This document shows positions 19,849 to 30,399 of a DNA stretch of 64,000 bases, piece by piece (position 1 is the stretch's first letter; each line of letters opens with the position of its first letter). Origin of the DNA: Lota lota (taxonomy: Eukaryota; Chordata; Actinopteri; Gadiformes; Lotidae); contig JACYXH010000824.1 in NCBI GenBank assembly GCA_026745465.1, forward strand, positions 1 to 64,000, given 5' to 3'. The position numbers and the translations under genes were made by a program. The notes under the pieces were generated by a model that worked only from the letters and a program-made list of their open reading frames with translations, had not been told where the DNA came from and did no database searches.

Positions 19849-21978
19849 CTAATAGTAGGCCAAGTCTCTCGGCAGCCGAGTCTCTGATTGGCTGTCCCAG
19901 AGCGCCGTATCACACGCACCGCTCCCTCCGAGAGATGAGCGGGCAGCCCCTGTGGGAGACGCACTCCCCCTCCGGTCCACCCTCCAGTAGTTGCCCAGCG
20001 GCTTGGCGGAAGGGGGAAGCGGTGGCCGCGGCGGGGGCTGCCGTTCAGCGGGCGTGGCGTCCCGCGGTCCGTCTCCGTTCTGGGCGCCCCACTCCTCCTG
20101 GACCCCGTCCCGGGCGGCCTTGGGGGGCCGCAGCTCGTCGAGGGCCGAAGCGTTGCGTGGGTCCCCGTTGCTGTGGCGCCGGCGCAGGTAGCACACGCCC
20201 CCCACAGAGAGCACCAGCAGCAGGGACAGAGCCCCGCCCACCCCGACCCCCGGGACGCGCTGATGGGTGGAGGGAGGAACTAATGGAGGAAAGGAAGGAA
20301 GGAAGGAGGAGAGGGGGAGAGTGGGAGGGAAGGGAGGGGGAGATTGGGGAGGAAGGAAGGACGAGAGTAGGGAGGGAGGGAGGGAACACACAGAGGAGGA
20401 GGATGTCACTACATCAGTGTTCAGCTAGGGGGTTGGACATGACAACAACGACGTAACAAACTAACACCAACAGCCTCAAAGGATTTCATATTATTTTAGT
20501 CTCCAACGTAAAGAGATTTTGATCTAAACAGGAAGCCGCTACCGAGAGCGAGCACACAGCAACACCAGCTCGTCGACTGGGTCAGCGAGTGGGGTGATTC
20601 AGGAGAGGTTTCCTAGAGGTTTCCACCGGTACGTTGCCGTTGGTTACTAAAATATGTTATTACGGTGACGGATCTCCTGCCCTCTGCGGCTCTCTGTTCC
20701 CTCACCAGAGAACCTCCCTGCTCCTACAACTCCTCACAGGAGACGACAGGAGACGACATCTGTGTTGAGATTAGAGAACAATACAATCACACGTGTTCTA
20801 GTAGAGGAACATAAAGACGGGAGCCACTGCAGTGACATGGGAACAGACTGGTTTCAGACCTTCTCCAACGCCACAGTAGTTGATATACTGCCTTACCTCT
20901 TCTTCTCCGTCTTGGTCTAGAGGGGGGAGGGCTGTTCAAAGATCAAATCACCCCCCCCCCCCCCCCCCACCGCACCACCACCCCTTCAACCCACGCCAAC
21001 ACTTACTTATCTAACTATTTTTCCCATATTATATTTTCCCCATAATATTACATACATTTTCAGGCCTTTCCAATCTTTAGTAAATATTTGTTCATATTTT
21101 TCAGACAACACATCAGGCCTTCAAATACCCAGTATATATATAATAATCCCAGTCTTCGGCTGTGGAGCAAAGAGAGTGGACGTGGTCTGACTGACGTGGA
21201 CGAGAGCGGGCGTGGTCGGACGGGGCGTGCACGTTGCACGTTGATCCAGACTGGCAGCTGATAACGCTGTGTAATATCTAATCGTATCTAACATCTCTAT
21301 TATGTAGATAAGTGCTATCTAAAGACTAGGTTGGGATTCTGCTCTGACACACGCCTATGAGCTCTGTGTCACCCTGCCGGGACCACCCAATTCAAGATGA
21401 TGTCATGATGATGTCATCCTGTTGTGGGTTCACTTCATTAGAGCAGCCGGAGATCCTTATGACACACACACACACGCACGCACCCAGCACACACACACAC
21501 GCACCCAGCACACATACGCACACCCACACACACACCCACGCACGCACACACCTAACACACACGCACCCAGCACACACGCACCCAGCACCCCCCACCCCCC
21601 CCCCCCCCCCCCCCCCCCCCCACGTACCCAGCACGTTGACGGTGGTGGAGGCCTGCGTGATGCCCAGGGGGAAGGTCATGGCCTTGCAGGTGTACACGCC
21701 CATGTCGGCGACGCCCACGTCCGTCAGGAGGATGGTGGCATCGTGGGACGACGGCGAGCGGAACGTCACCCGGCCCGAGAACTCCGGGGGGACGGAGACG
21801 CCGAAGACGGGGTTGTAGACGGCCACGGTGACGGCCCCCGTGGGCAGACGGCGCTCCCAGGAGCTCTGGGTCAGGCTGACGTTGGTGCCCACCTCCACCT
21901 GGCACTCCAGCGTCACGTTCTCCCCCAGCACCGCGTTCACCTTCTGGGGCACCAGCACCTGGTTGGGCCGGGCCCGCG
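19849..21978 (-). CDS. Nectin/PVR-like Ig receptor: V exon and TM/tail exon
   Basis: Exon 21628-21978 encodes a full Ig V-set domain: [21 protein letters not shown] in LECQVEV, W in [23 protein letters not shown], and [15 protein letters not shown], the nectin-like form of the strand F Cys motif. It is bounded by an acceptor (ctgttccctgtgcag) and a gtacgt donor. Exon 19849-20279 encodes a short stalk, a membrane helix ([17 protein letters not shown]), RRRH stop-transfer and a 100-residue proline-rich tail ending DLAYY and a stop. With the acceptor at ...ccattag the exon phases match (1-1), so V can splice straight to TM with no Ig-C domain. Known nectins have V-C-C, so this is either a single-V paired-receptor type or a gene with C exons lost from the assembly. 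The signal-peptide exon was not found. Confidence 0.7.
20951..20968. repeat. Poly-C tract (18 C)
   Basis: A homopolymer in the intron between the V and TM exons of the Ig receptor. Confidence 0.95.
21462..21621. repeat. CA-rich microsatellite ending in poly-C
   Basis: Interrupted (CA)n with repeated cacccagcacac words passes into a run of about 29 C. It lies 6 bp from the donor of the V exon, so the splice site abuts a G/C homopolymer. Confidence 0.9.
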
Positions 21979-23284
21979 CTGCACAGGGAACAGAGTGGTA
22001 CCGGGTCACGGGGGTCAAATAAAAACTAGATAGTCTTGGTTCTTTTGGGGGCATTAAATTAGCTCTCTGATTTATGAAGGAATACCATTTTGGTCCACAT
22101 AAAGTAATATGCAAATCAAGTTTCTTAATTAAAATGTACTGCAAATACACTAACAAAAAGCTCATCATGAACTGGACGAGTGCGTAGATATGGAATTAAT
22201 TTAATCTTCCACCAAGAGTGTATTTCCCTCCACTACTTAAGTGGTATTCATCAGCCTAATATTGTATTATTATACAATGACATCAGCTCCCTGGAAGCAT
22301 CAAACCATCCACATGTCTTATAGAAGAGTTGTGAGGTCAAGTATGGTGGGGGAAAGAAAACATCTAGATGCTTGGCAACCCAAACAACTGTAAATATTCA
22401 ACTGATGGTGGACGAAATTTGGAATCAAACAAACGGCTTTATTATGGGATGGCACATCAGAGAGATGACTATGAAAACACAGATGGCTACACACCTTCAT
22501 CACAGTTCGTTCAAATCAGGACGGTTCAATCTAAATGTTTAAAGATGAACATACTAACATGCTTTGAGTATGTCCAGCATTGGATTATACATTTGAAGTG
22601 AGACCCGTTATGTCTACTCCAAGTAGCACTTGTTGTACACTGCTCTTGCAGGACAGGTGTATTTGGCCATCATTACACCGTGCAGGTGCATCACGTTTTT
22701 GTGATTATGGGCGTACTTCTGAAGCGAACCGTTGAGAAACGCCTACATTACTCCGACGCCCAACATGGCTGCTACTTCAATCTCCAAGCTGTCCGTCAGG
22801 GTGTCCGCGGTGTCTGAACCCACGGACCCACGGTCAGCTTCCGCCTCGCTGCGAGTCAACTTTACACCGAGTTCCCCCGAAGCCCTAAAACACGATTCAC
22901 TAAACACGAAGCAAAAACGTGGGCTAGCGACTGTTAGCCATGTACGATTGACCTAAAAAGTTAGGCTGCAATGAGGCTGCACCGTTTAACCACAACCAGA
23001 CATCCCCAGCAGCACGCCGGGGAGACACGCATGGCGGTTGCGCGCAACTTATCTGCGTTAAACTACCACGTTAAGACTGGAAAACCAATAGACGACCTAC
23101 CCGAGATGCAATAGAAGAGTAGATGGAGGACAGCGACCCTGCCCTGTCGGTGAGGGTTGTTCCAGAGCCGGGAGGGGAGCATGCTGTCGGCGCTTCTTGG
23201 CTTTCTGACGGTTTATTTTTATCTGGGGAGCGTCAGCAGCCGCTCGACGCGGAGTCTGGACCGTACCACTCCCTCACAGACCGC

Positions 23285-23306
23285 GGGGGGGGGGGGGGGG
23301 GGGGGG
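23285..23306. repeat. Poly-G tract (22 G)
   Basis: Uninterrupted G run inside the CpG-rich patch. Confidence 0.95.
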
Positions 23307-23479
23307 CTCACCTGCCACGGGAAACGAACGCTCTTCTCGATGGGGGTCTGCTACGTACCCCTGCAATGTTCTTGACTGCATATGAAATGAATCAACTACG
23401 GATATCCATTGGTCTTGGCCTTTTATTCGAGCCAGCCACGAGTTGTTCGATTTCCTACAACAAAAGCCAGATAGTTACA

Positions 23480-23606
23480 TGGATACATTTGGCGGCCAAA
23501 TGTATCCAGACCAGGATGATGCGTGGCGGGCTTTTGAACCGCTCCCTCCCCCCTCGCCCCAAAATCTCGTGACCGGTTCAAAGGCCCACCGCGCATCGTC
23601 CTGGTC
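23480..23606. repeat. Two adjacent inverted repeats (perfect 13-bp palindrome and 33-bp hairpin)
   Basis: 23480-23508 is tggatacatttgg, a 3-bp loop, then its exact complement. Immediately after it, arms 23509-23541 and 23574-23606 pair over 33 bp with four mismatches, around a 32-bp C-rich loop. All four mismatches are C/T differences and three are at CpG sites. Confidence 0.85.
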
Positions 23607-24092
23607 TTCTCATTGGTCGACGGGGCGGGCGCCTTCATCAAGAGCGTCAAGAGCGAGATCAAAGGAAAGCGCGTGAATGTCATGGTATGGCGGTTATTCT
23701 GGTGATCGTTGTGTGGTTGCGTTGTTTCCCTCACCGTACCCCCCTCTGTGTGTCTGTTGAGTATATAGACACAAAGACGTTGCCAATGTCTCCTGTAACT
23801 TTCCAATTGAAACTTTGCAATCGATTAACGAAATGCCAACGGGCCTATCTCACCAAGAGACCTGCATGCCTTTATGTAGACATGACGTCTTCATGGAAAA
23901 TATTATAAGGCAAGAATGAGTGGCGCACATATTTATTACTATCATCATCAATATGAAACGGTGGTTTGGTTTCATAGTTTACGGTAAATGCGCTAACGGT
24001 CTGCTTACTGGACGCAGTGTGACCTCTCATCTGGGGGTCTATACATCCAGCAGGTTAAATGAATGTAGGGGCACCCCTGCTTCCACCAGTCA

Positions 24093-24096
<4 letters not shown>

Positions 24097-24160
<64 letters not shown>

Positions 24161-24178
24161 CACAGAGAGAGAGAGAGA
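24097..24178. repeat. GA microsatellite
   Basis: Interrupted (GA)n with caga variants, followed by four ctga units. Confidence 0.95.
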
Positions 24179-24472
24179 CTGACTGACTGACTGATTAAAA
24201 GCCCTTTGCTGCTGCCCAGCCCTGACCGTTTTGACGGTAGCAGACTGTAACCTAGGATACCGTAAGAGCTGTTGTAGGTTCCCCTTCCGTCACGTCGAGG
24301 CCCCTGTGTTTCTGAACGACAGGTCCATGGCTATAGCAGAGTTTATTTCCCTTGTGTGGAAGAAAATCCTATTTTTAGTTGGCCTACCGTCAGAGAGTTT
24401 ACGTGTCCATGTAGTCGTGATTTGGATCAGTTGATGTGAGATATTTATAGACTTCAATGGCGTGATCGGAAG

Positions 24473-24476
<4 letters not shown>

Positions 24477-24511
<35 letters not shown>
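24477..24511. repeat. AC microsatellite
   Basis: A clean (AC)n run of about 17 units. Confidence 0.95.
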
Positions 24512-24513
<2 letters not shown>

Positions 24514-25828
24514 TCAAGATAAAATACGTCATTGTGTCTATTTCGTCTGTGAAAAGGGAACCGACAATTTGGTTTCTACAATCACATCTATATACTCTTT
24601 CGTAAAATCTAATATTATATATGATATTATTTAACAAAATATACATCATTATATTGGCGATGGCATTGTACATGTATTTTCGATAATATACACACTGATA
24701 GCGTCTATGTTTCATTTTGAATATGTATACACATGTGGCAATTGATATTTTACTAAACAGAGTAAACATGTCCTTTATTCATCATTAGATGGCAAGTTTT
24801 GTTTTTATTACTACACTATGAACAATAGAACTAGCAATGTAAATCAGAATTTATGCAAATTTTATGTTGTGAAATTAATTAGTTAATTTCTAATTTGTGT
24901 AATTTATTTTTCAAATGACAAAGGTGTATATTTTAAGTGTGCATGTGGATTTAATCATGTACTCGTGTATGAATTATATTTGTCAAATGTTTTCTTATAA
25001 TGTGAATGCAATAAGACAGAAGCTATACAGAAGTTATTATGCAATACTTATTTGACAAAATGTTGTATTTAACATTCTAAATAACACAGAAGGGAAATTA
25101 CAGATTTACCTTATTCTGTCTCTCATACATTAATGTAGGCCAGTTGTACTGTTGTACTGTTGTACGTGGGGATTACTGATCCAAAATAGTCATCAAATTA
25201 CCAGAAAAGGTCATACAATGTCATGCTTATGCAATGTAACGTTTTCAAAACACAAATCTCTGGTCTTTTAGCTAAAAGGCTTAATCTCCTATGTTTTAAA
25301 AACGAATTGTGAAATGGAAATAATTTAGTCTGAAACATTTAATCTCCTGTAACTTCCTATACTTCAAGTATTGTTTTAACCTACTTGGGTTGGGCTTTTT
25401 GGTATTTCATACTTATGAAAAGGTAACAGAATAAATACAAATATAAACTTTCAATATTGTTTGTCTGTACCAAAGATGCCGTAAGATGACCATGGATCCC
25501 GTTTCTTCTGTAATATCTGAAAGAAATACATATTTAATCAAGGAAGTTATTCAAACTTAATAAAGGTAAGAAATGAATCACAACATTATTCGACTATGGG
25601 ATATCAACTCACAAACTCTAACCCTGAGGTTGTATGTGGTGCATGTTTAATATATATAAAGCATGATCTGAAGACTTAATATGAAAAATAGGAAAATTGA
25701 ATATGGCTGAAATCCCCCAGCATCCTTTTGGGCCCTTATAGTTTGCAAGGAACAATTCTGTGAACCAACCGAACAGAAACAACTGAGCTCACCAATATGT
25801 GTATATCATATGGTGTATGATATCTATA

Positions 25829-25897
<69 letters not shown>
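25829..25897. repeat. TA microsatellite
   Basis: (TA)n of about 34 units, ending 75 bp from the semaphorin exon. Confidence 0.95.
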
Positions 25898-25901
<4 letters not shown>

Positions 25902-25971
25902 CATCACACCATATATACAGTATATAATATAAATAATAATACTATGTGGGAGTGTGTGCCATCCCACTCAC

Positions 25972-26227
25972 CTGCTTGTGGTCCCTGTTGATGTTGACCA
26001 GGTCGAAGGAGAAGATGTGGTTCTCTGCGCCCACCAGGAGCCGGCCTCTCTCCTCGTCCATGAGGAAGGCGTCGGTGGCTGGAGCTGTTGGCCAGGTCCA
26101 AGGAGAAGATGTGGTCCTCTGCGCCCACCAGGAGCCGGCCTCTCTCCTCGTCCATGAGGAAGGCGTCGGTAGCTGGAGCTGTTGGCCAGCCCGTTGAAGG
26201 TCAGCAGGTCGCTGGACTCCAGCATCT
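25972..26227 (-). CDS. Class 3 semaphorin exon (sema3a-like) with internal tandem duplication
   Basis: Class 3 semaphorins are secreted axon-guidance ligands of neuropilin/plexin. The exon encodes the start of the Sema domain: EMLESSDLLTFNGLANSSSY, then MDEERGRLLVGAEDHIFS, ending DLVNINRDHKQ at a gtgagt donor. The acceptor is cttcactcacag. The match is best to SEMA3A as I recall it. A 94-bp block (gccaacagctccagc to ttggacctg) is present twice in tandem with a few substitutions, and each copy has one base too many after the Ser-Tyr/Ser-His codons. The exon therefore does not read through in one frame. It may be a damaged exon, a collapsed or erroneous assembly, or a stray copy. No neighbouring semaphorin exons were found. 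Confidence 0.7.
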
Positions 26228-27689
26228 CTGTGAGTGAAGGAGGAGGAGAACCAAAAAAACGGGAGTATTTCATCTAAGACATAAAGTATGACTCACAAAT
26301 AAGACAGCATTACAGGGAGCGGACAATGCAACACGTTTATTAATGGTACCGTTTATAAACTAGGTGTTGCGTGGTCAGTTGCTGAGTGCAAGTGTTTTTT
26401 TTTTTCTATCAATACACTCCGATACTCCGACACATTGGCAATACAGTTTGGATTTCAATATACGTTGCATTACAAGAAGCTACGTCTTGATATAAACCTG
26501 AACAGGTGATTATAACAATGGTTTGTTTATTAGTTAGTTAAAGTGTAGAAGTAGCTTACATGATTTGGAAAGAATATGTTAAGTGTTTTTCATAACGTTG
26601 AAAATCCATCATGTCCCAGGTGGCTAATTCCATGAAATCGGTATAAATAGTATACATAAATTAAGTATGTATATACGATTATCTGATGTAAATGAAGGCC
26701 AAAATGGCACAAGAAACAAAAGGAAAACAACAGCCAAAGACACAGATATATACATAGTATGTGTGCACATGTTCATGTCACTCGGCTACTGCATAGCGTG
26801 AGACAGGTGAAGTGAAACACAGCATGATCCAATCAGAAAACACGGCTCTGACTCTTCAGCCATGTGATTGGTTGAATAATTCATAGAGGGTAATGCCCTG
26901 GGGCCGGGGGCACAGCATGTTTGTGCATGCTTGCATATGCATCTGAGTACGAGCGTGTATGTAATTGTGTATGTGTGTGTGTGTGGGCGTGCGTACATGC
27001 GTGTTGTTTGAATGTTTATGTGGCCACACAGATATGGCATAACGGAATAAACTGCAGAATTCGAGCGTTCAATGAACATCGTCAGTATATCATTCATATA
27101 TATGCGTTTATTTTAGCTAAATCCTTCTGCGATAGCCTGCTCACTTTAACCAGCCATCAGCCAGTCACCACTGATTAAATCATGTCATTCAATACCCATA
27201 TGTTAAATATATATATATATATATAAGTGAGTCACCCTTTAGTGACTTACTCTCACACTTATTTTCATTCATATAGCAAACAGGCAAGATAATGATTATA
27301 CTTTCTTTAAATGTATAGTATATAATAATTATTTCCTTTAAACATACAGTACATTTCTCCCATAGATCATTCAACAAATTGTAAGTCTTTATTTTATATC
27401 GAAGTCCGAATCAAGACTGACTTTTTATTTACTACGGAAAAAAAGCAACTGAATCCACGTCTTCCAGCCATAAGACCAAAATATTTCATTCTTACATATG
27501 ACCCTATTTCATTATTTTACTTTTATCTATTGTGTGGGCGTGTCATTCATTCATCTAAATGTATTGTTTATTTTGGTTACTAGGACAAGTAGTAGTTGAT
27601 CCGTCCATCAAAAATCTGAGTTGGACACCATCACTTGTGGTGTCACAAAAGGGTTGTTTTGAAATGGCTTGTATTGGCAACTTCAACTT
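26228..27689. other. No gene seen
   Basis: AT-rich, with short GT and TA repeats near 26960 and 27210. Probably semaphorin intron. Confidence 0.45.
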
Positions 27690-28584
27690 GACGCGTAGAG
27701 TGGCCTAGTTAGGGGGATATAAAAATGGGGATGGTTGGGTGGTACAGACCGTTTATCCCTAACTGCTATTGTAGGGCAGCCGTGTTATTGGAACTGACTA
27801 AGAAAGACAGTCCAAACAAGGTCAAGTGGACTGCTCAGTGTCAGCTTGCCTTCGAGGACTTGAGAAATTGCCTTTGCGGTGTCCCAGTATTGCAACAGCC
27901 AGACTTCGATCTCCCTTTTACTGTGCAGACAGATGCCTCTGGTGTGGGGCTTGGGGCTGTTCTGTTACAGGGGGAGGAGAGCGGCCAGAAACCAATCATG
28001 TTTCTCAGCAGGAAGTTGTTTCCCATAGAGTGCTAGTACTCTACTGTGGAAAAGGAGTGCCTTGCCCTCAAGTGGGTGTTAGATTCGCTGCACTACTACC
28101 TGATGGGGAAGAGCGATCACAGGGCCTTGCAGTGTCTCTACAAAATGAAGGACTCCAACGACCGCATTACATGGTGGTATTTGGCGAGGACAAAAGCATT
28201 TGAAGGAGGGGGTTAATGTGACGAAGCGATCGTCACTGGTGGTACCTATGGTACAGCGCTACAGACCGAGTGCCACGGCGTGGAAGCCGGCAGACTATTT
28301 TAAACTATCGCATGGACATTTGCTCATGTTTATATTTTGTTTTCTGTATTCCCTGTCAAATCCATTCATATCAACCACTAGCAGTAATCAGTAATGTCAC
28401 AACTTCAGTCCTCATACTCACCACAGTTCGCCTTTATGAAGGGCAAGGCCGCATTACATTTCCGGTATTTATGTCATAGGATTGCGCTGGGTTAGGCCCT
28501 CACGGTAAATGGAAAGGGCTTTTTCCTCTGCTTGGACTTATGTGTATATGTCGGTCATTGCAGACTTTGATACCGTGGGCAATC

Positions 28585-28620
<36 letters not shown>
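27690..28620 (+). mobile_element. Ty3/Gypsy LTR retrotransposon fragment (fossil)
   Basis: Amino-acid similarity to the end of reverse transcriptase and the start of RNase H of Gypsy elements: GWYRPFIPN, VPVLQQPDFDLPF, TDASGVGLGAVLLQ. It is followed by sequence that may be part of an LTR. Only a small portion of pol is present; it is an old, broken remnant. Confidence 0.7.

Positions 28621-28627
<7 letters not shown>
28588..28627. repeat. TG microsatellite
   Basis: (TG)n of about 20 units between the Gypsy fragment and the LTR-like block. Confidence 0.95.
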
Positions 28628-28631
<4 letters not shown>

Positions 28632-29100
28632 ACAGAACGAGGGGACCCAAACGCACTACACAGAAAGGCGGAGAGGTTAAAGGAGTTTATTAAGGCTGAA
28701 TATCAACAAGCCGGGGTGTAAGCAAACCGTAGTCAGACGGGCAAGGGTTAGGTAGCAGGCAGGCAGTCAGACAGGCAAGGGTTAGGTAGCAGGCAGGCAG
28801 TCAGACAGGCAAGGGTTCGGTGACGGAAAGGAAATCCGGTGGACAGCTGGGCACAGGGAGAGGACAAGTTACGGGCAGGTACTGAGGAAGAGGCAAGCAT
28901 ACACGAGCTGGGACCGTGGATACTAACAGAGGTTGAGTAAACAACGAACTAGCGCCGGCTGCTAGGAAAACCACAGCTGAAATAGAGAATGTTGATTAGA
29001 GATTGCTGGCAGGTGTGTAAACAGAAAGGCACGTGGAGAAGTGGCAGCCAGCGCCCGCTAGGTGGTGGAAGTGGACGGCTTGACGGTAGACGGCGTGACA
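28625..29100 (-). mobile_element. Solo-LTR-like block, same family as 7397-7923 (fossil)
   Basis: TGT...ACA ends, 476 bp. On the minus strand an AATAAA signal lies about 70 bp before the end, as in an LTR. It shares blocks with the insertion at 7397-7923 (cgccggctgct, tagcgcc/ctaggtggtgg). No target duplication is visible, as it is bordered by (TG)n and (TA)n. Confidence 0.55.
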
Positions 29101-29249
29101 ATATATATATATACAGTGAATTTTAACAGCCGTGCCTCCACTCTCTTGCACCTTGGCGCACTCCATAGAGGCCATTCATTTGCGCTCGCCTGTCATTGAA
29201 GGAGCCCCATCCGTTGTAACTCCACACAGTTTGTCCCATTTATGTCCCA

Positions 29250-30330
29250 TCTTGTCAATTGCATTTGACACATCTTCAAAAATGTCCTTACCCCCCCGTT
29301 TTGCCCTTTAGACTCCTAAGATCAAGCATCTCCTCCGTAATGCAAAAGTTATCGTCTACTCCCCTGAGTAGGGGTTCATTAAAACTGTCCAACTGGGGAA
29401 CCAAAGGTCAAGGTGTTCTGCTGTTCCACTGGGTGTCCCTAAGAGGCAGAACTGGGTCCACTGCTATTCATCATTTACCTCCTTCCCCTGGTCACAATCA
29501 TCCGTCACCATGATGTCCACTTTCATTGCTACGCTGATGATACACAGGTCTACATCTCTTCTAATCCCAACACTGCCCTTCCTTCTGCCTCCCTGACGAC
29601 CTGCATCCAGGACATCAGGAGCTGGATGAGCAGGAACATTTTGAAGCTCAATGGCAGCAAAACTGAGGCCCTGCTCATTGGCTCCAAAGCCACTCTCTCC
29701 AAAGTCCAAAACACTAGAACCTCTAACATCATCATCGATGTCTTCCCTGTATCCTTCTCCAGCCAAGTCAAGAGCCTCAGTGTCTCTCTGGACAGCACCC
29801 TTTACTTTGCACCTCACTTAAAAAACATCACCCAGACTGCATTCTTCCACCTTCGCAACATTTGCAGACTTCGCTCATCCCTGTCTCAATCCAGCTCTGA
29901 AGTATTGGTCGTCACTTCCCAGATCGACTACTTTATTCTCTCTGGCCTCCCCACCAAAAAACTGCTCAACAGGCTTCAAATCATCCAGAACTCTGCTGTC
30001 CGGATTATTACCCGCACCAAATCATCCGACCACAACACCCCCATTCTCATCCAACTACACTGGCTCCCTGTCCAACGCCGGATTTACTTAAAAAAACCTG
30101 CTCACCTACAAAGCCCTTCACAACCTAGCCCCCAATTATCTTTCCGCCCTCCTCCAGGAGTACAGCCCTTGCCGCTCCTTTCGCTCATTCTCAGCTGATC
30201 TTCTTACCATCCAAACATCACGCCTCATCACCATGGGTGCTAGGTCTTTCAGATGCAATGCTCCCAGGGTTTGGAACGCCCTGCTCCCACACATTTGACA
30301 GTCTGACACCGTAACAATATTCAAATCTCA
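29250..30330 (+). mobile_element. L2/CR1-like LINE, 3' part of reverse transcriptase
   Basis: A non-LTR retrotransposon fragment. The RT palm motif reads HFHCYADDTQVY near 29520, followed by SWMSRNILKLNGSKTE (29620), VKSLSVSLDSTL, TAFFHLRNICRLRSSL, LQIIQNSAVRIITRTK and LHWLPVQRRI near 30070, the order seen in fish L2/CR1-type LINEs. The 5' half with the endonuclease is missing, as usual for 5'-truncated LINEs. The frame is broken around 29500 and again near 30090. Confidence 0.75.
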
Positions 30331-30399
30331 CAAATCTTTAAAATCAACATTGACTCCACAGACTGAAAAACAGCAACTGAACGTCTGGAGATTCTGCCA

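Larger units (their letters stand above)
21979..25971. other. No gene assigned; simple repeats, hairpins, one CpG-rich patch
   Basis: A CpG-rich patch spans about 22740-23700. It holds a plus-strand ORF whose ATG at 23179 starts a signal-like stretch (MLSALLGFLTVYFYLGSV), but the frame then enters poly-G and no family is recognised. It could be a promoter/first exon. Also present are GA repeats, AC repeats, hairpins and long AT-rich DNA. No further semaphorin or Ig-receptor exon was identified. Confidence 0.4.

Noticed and set aside
23123-23572. Signal-peptide-like ORF as a new secreted protein
   Set aside because: The hydrophobic start at 23179 is attractive, but the frame goes into poly-G and then a hairpin repeat; no family recognised.
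24290-24769. 159-codon minus-strand ORF
   Set aside because: It crosses an AC microsatellite and AT-rich DNA and has no recognisable domain.
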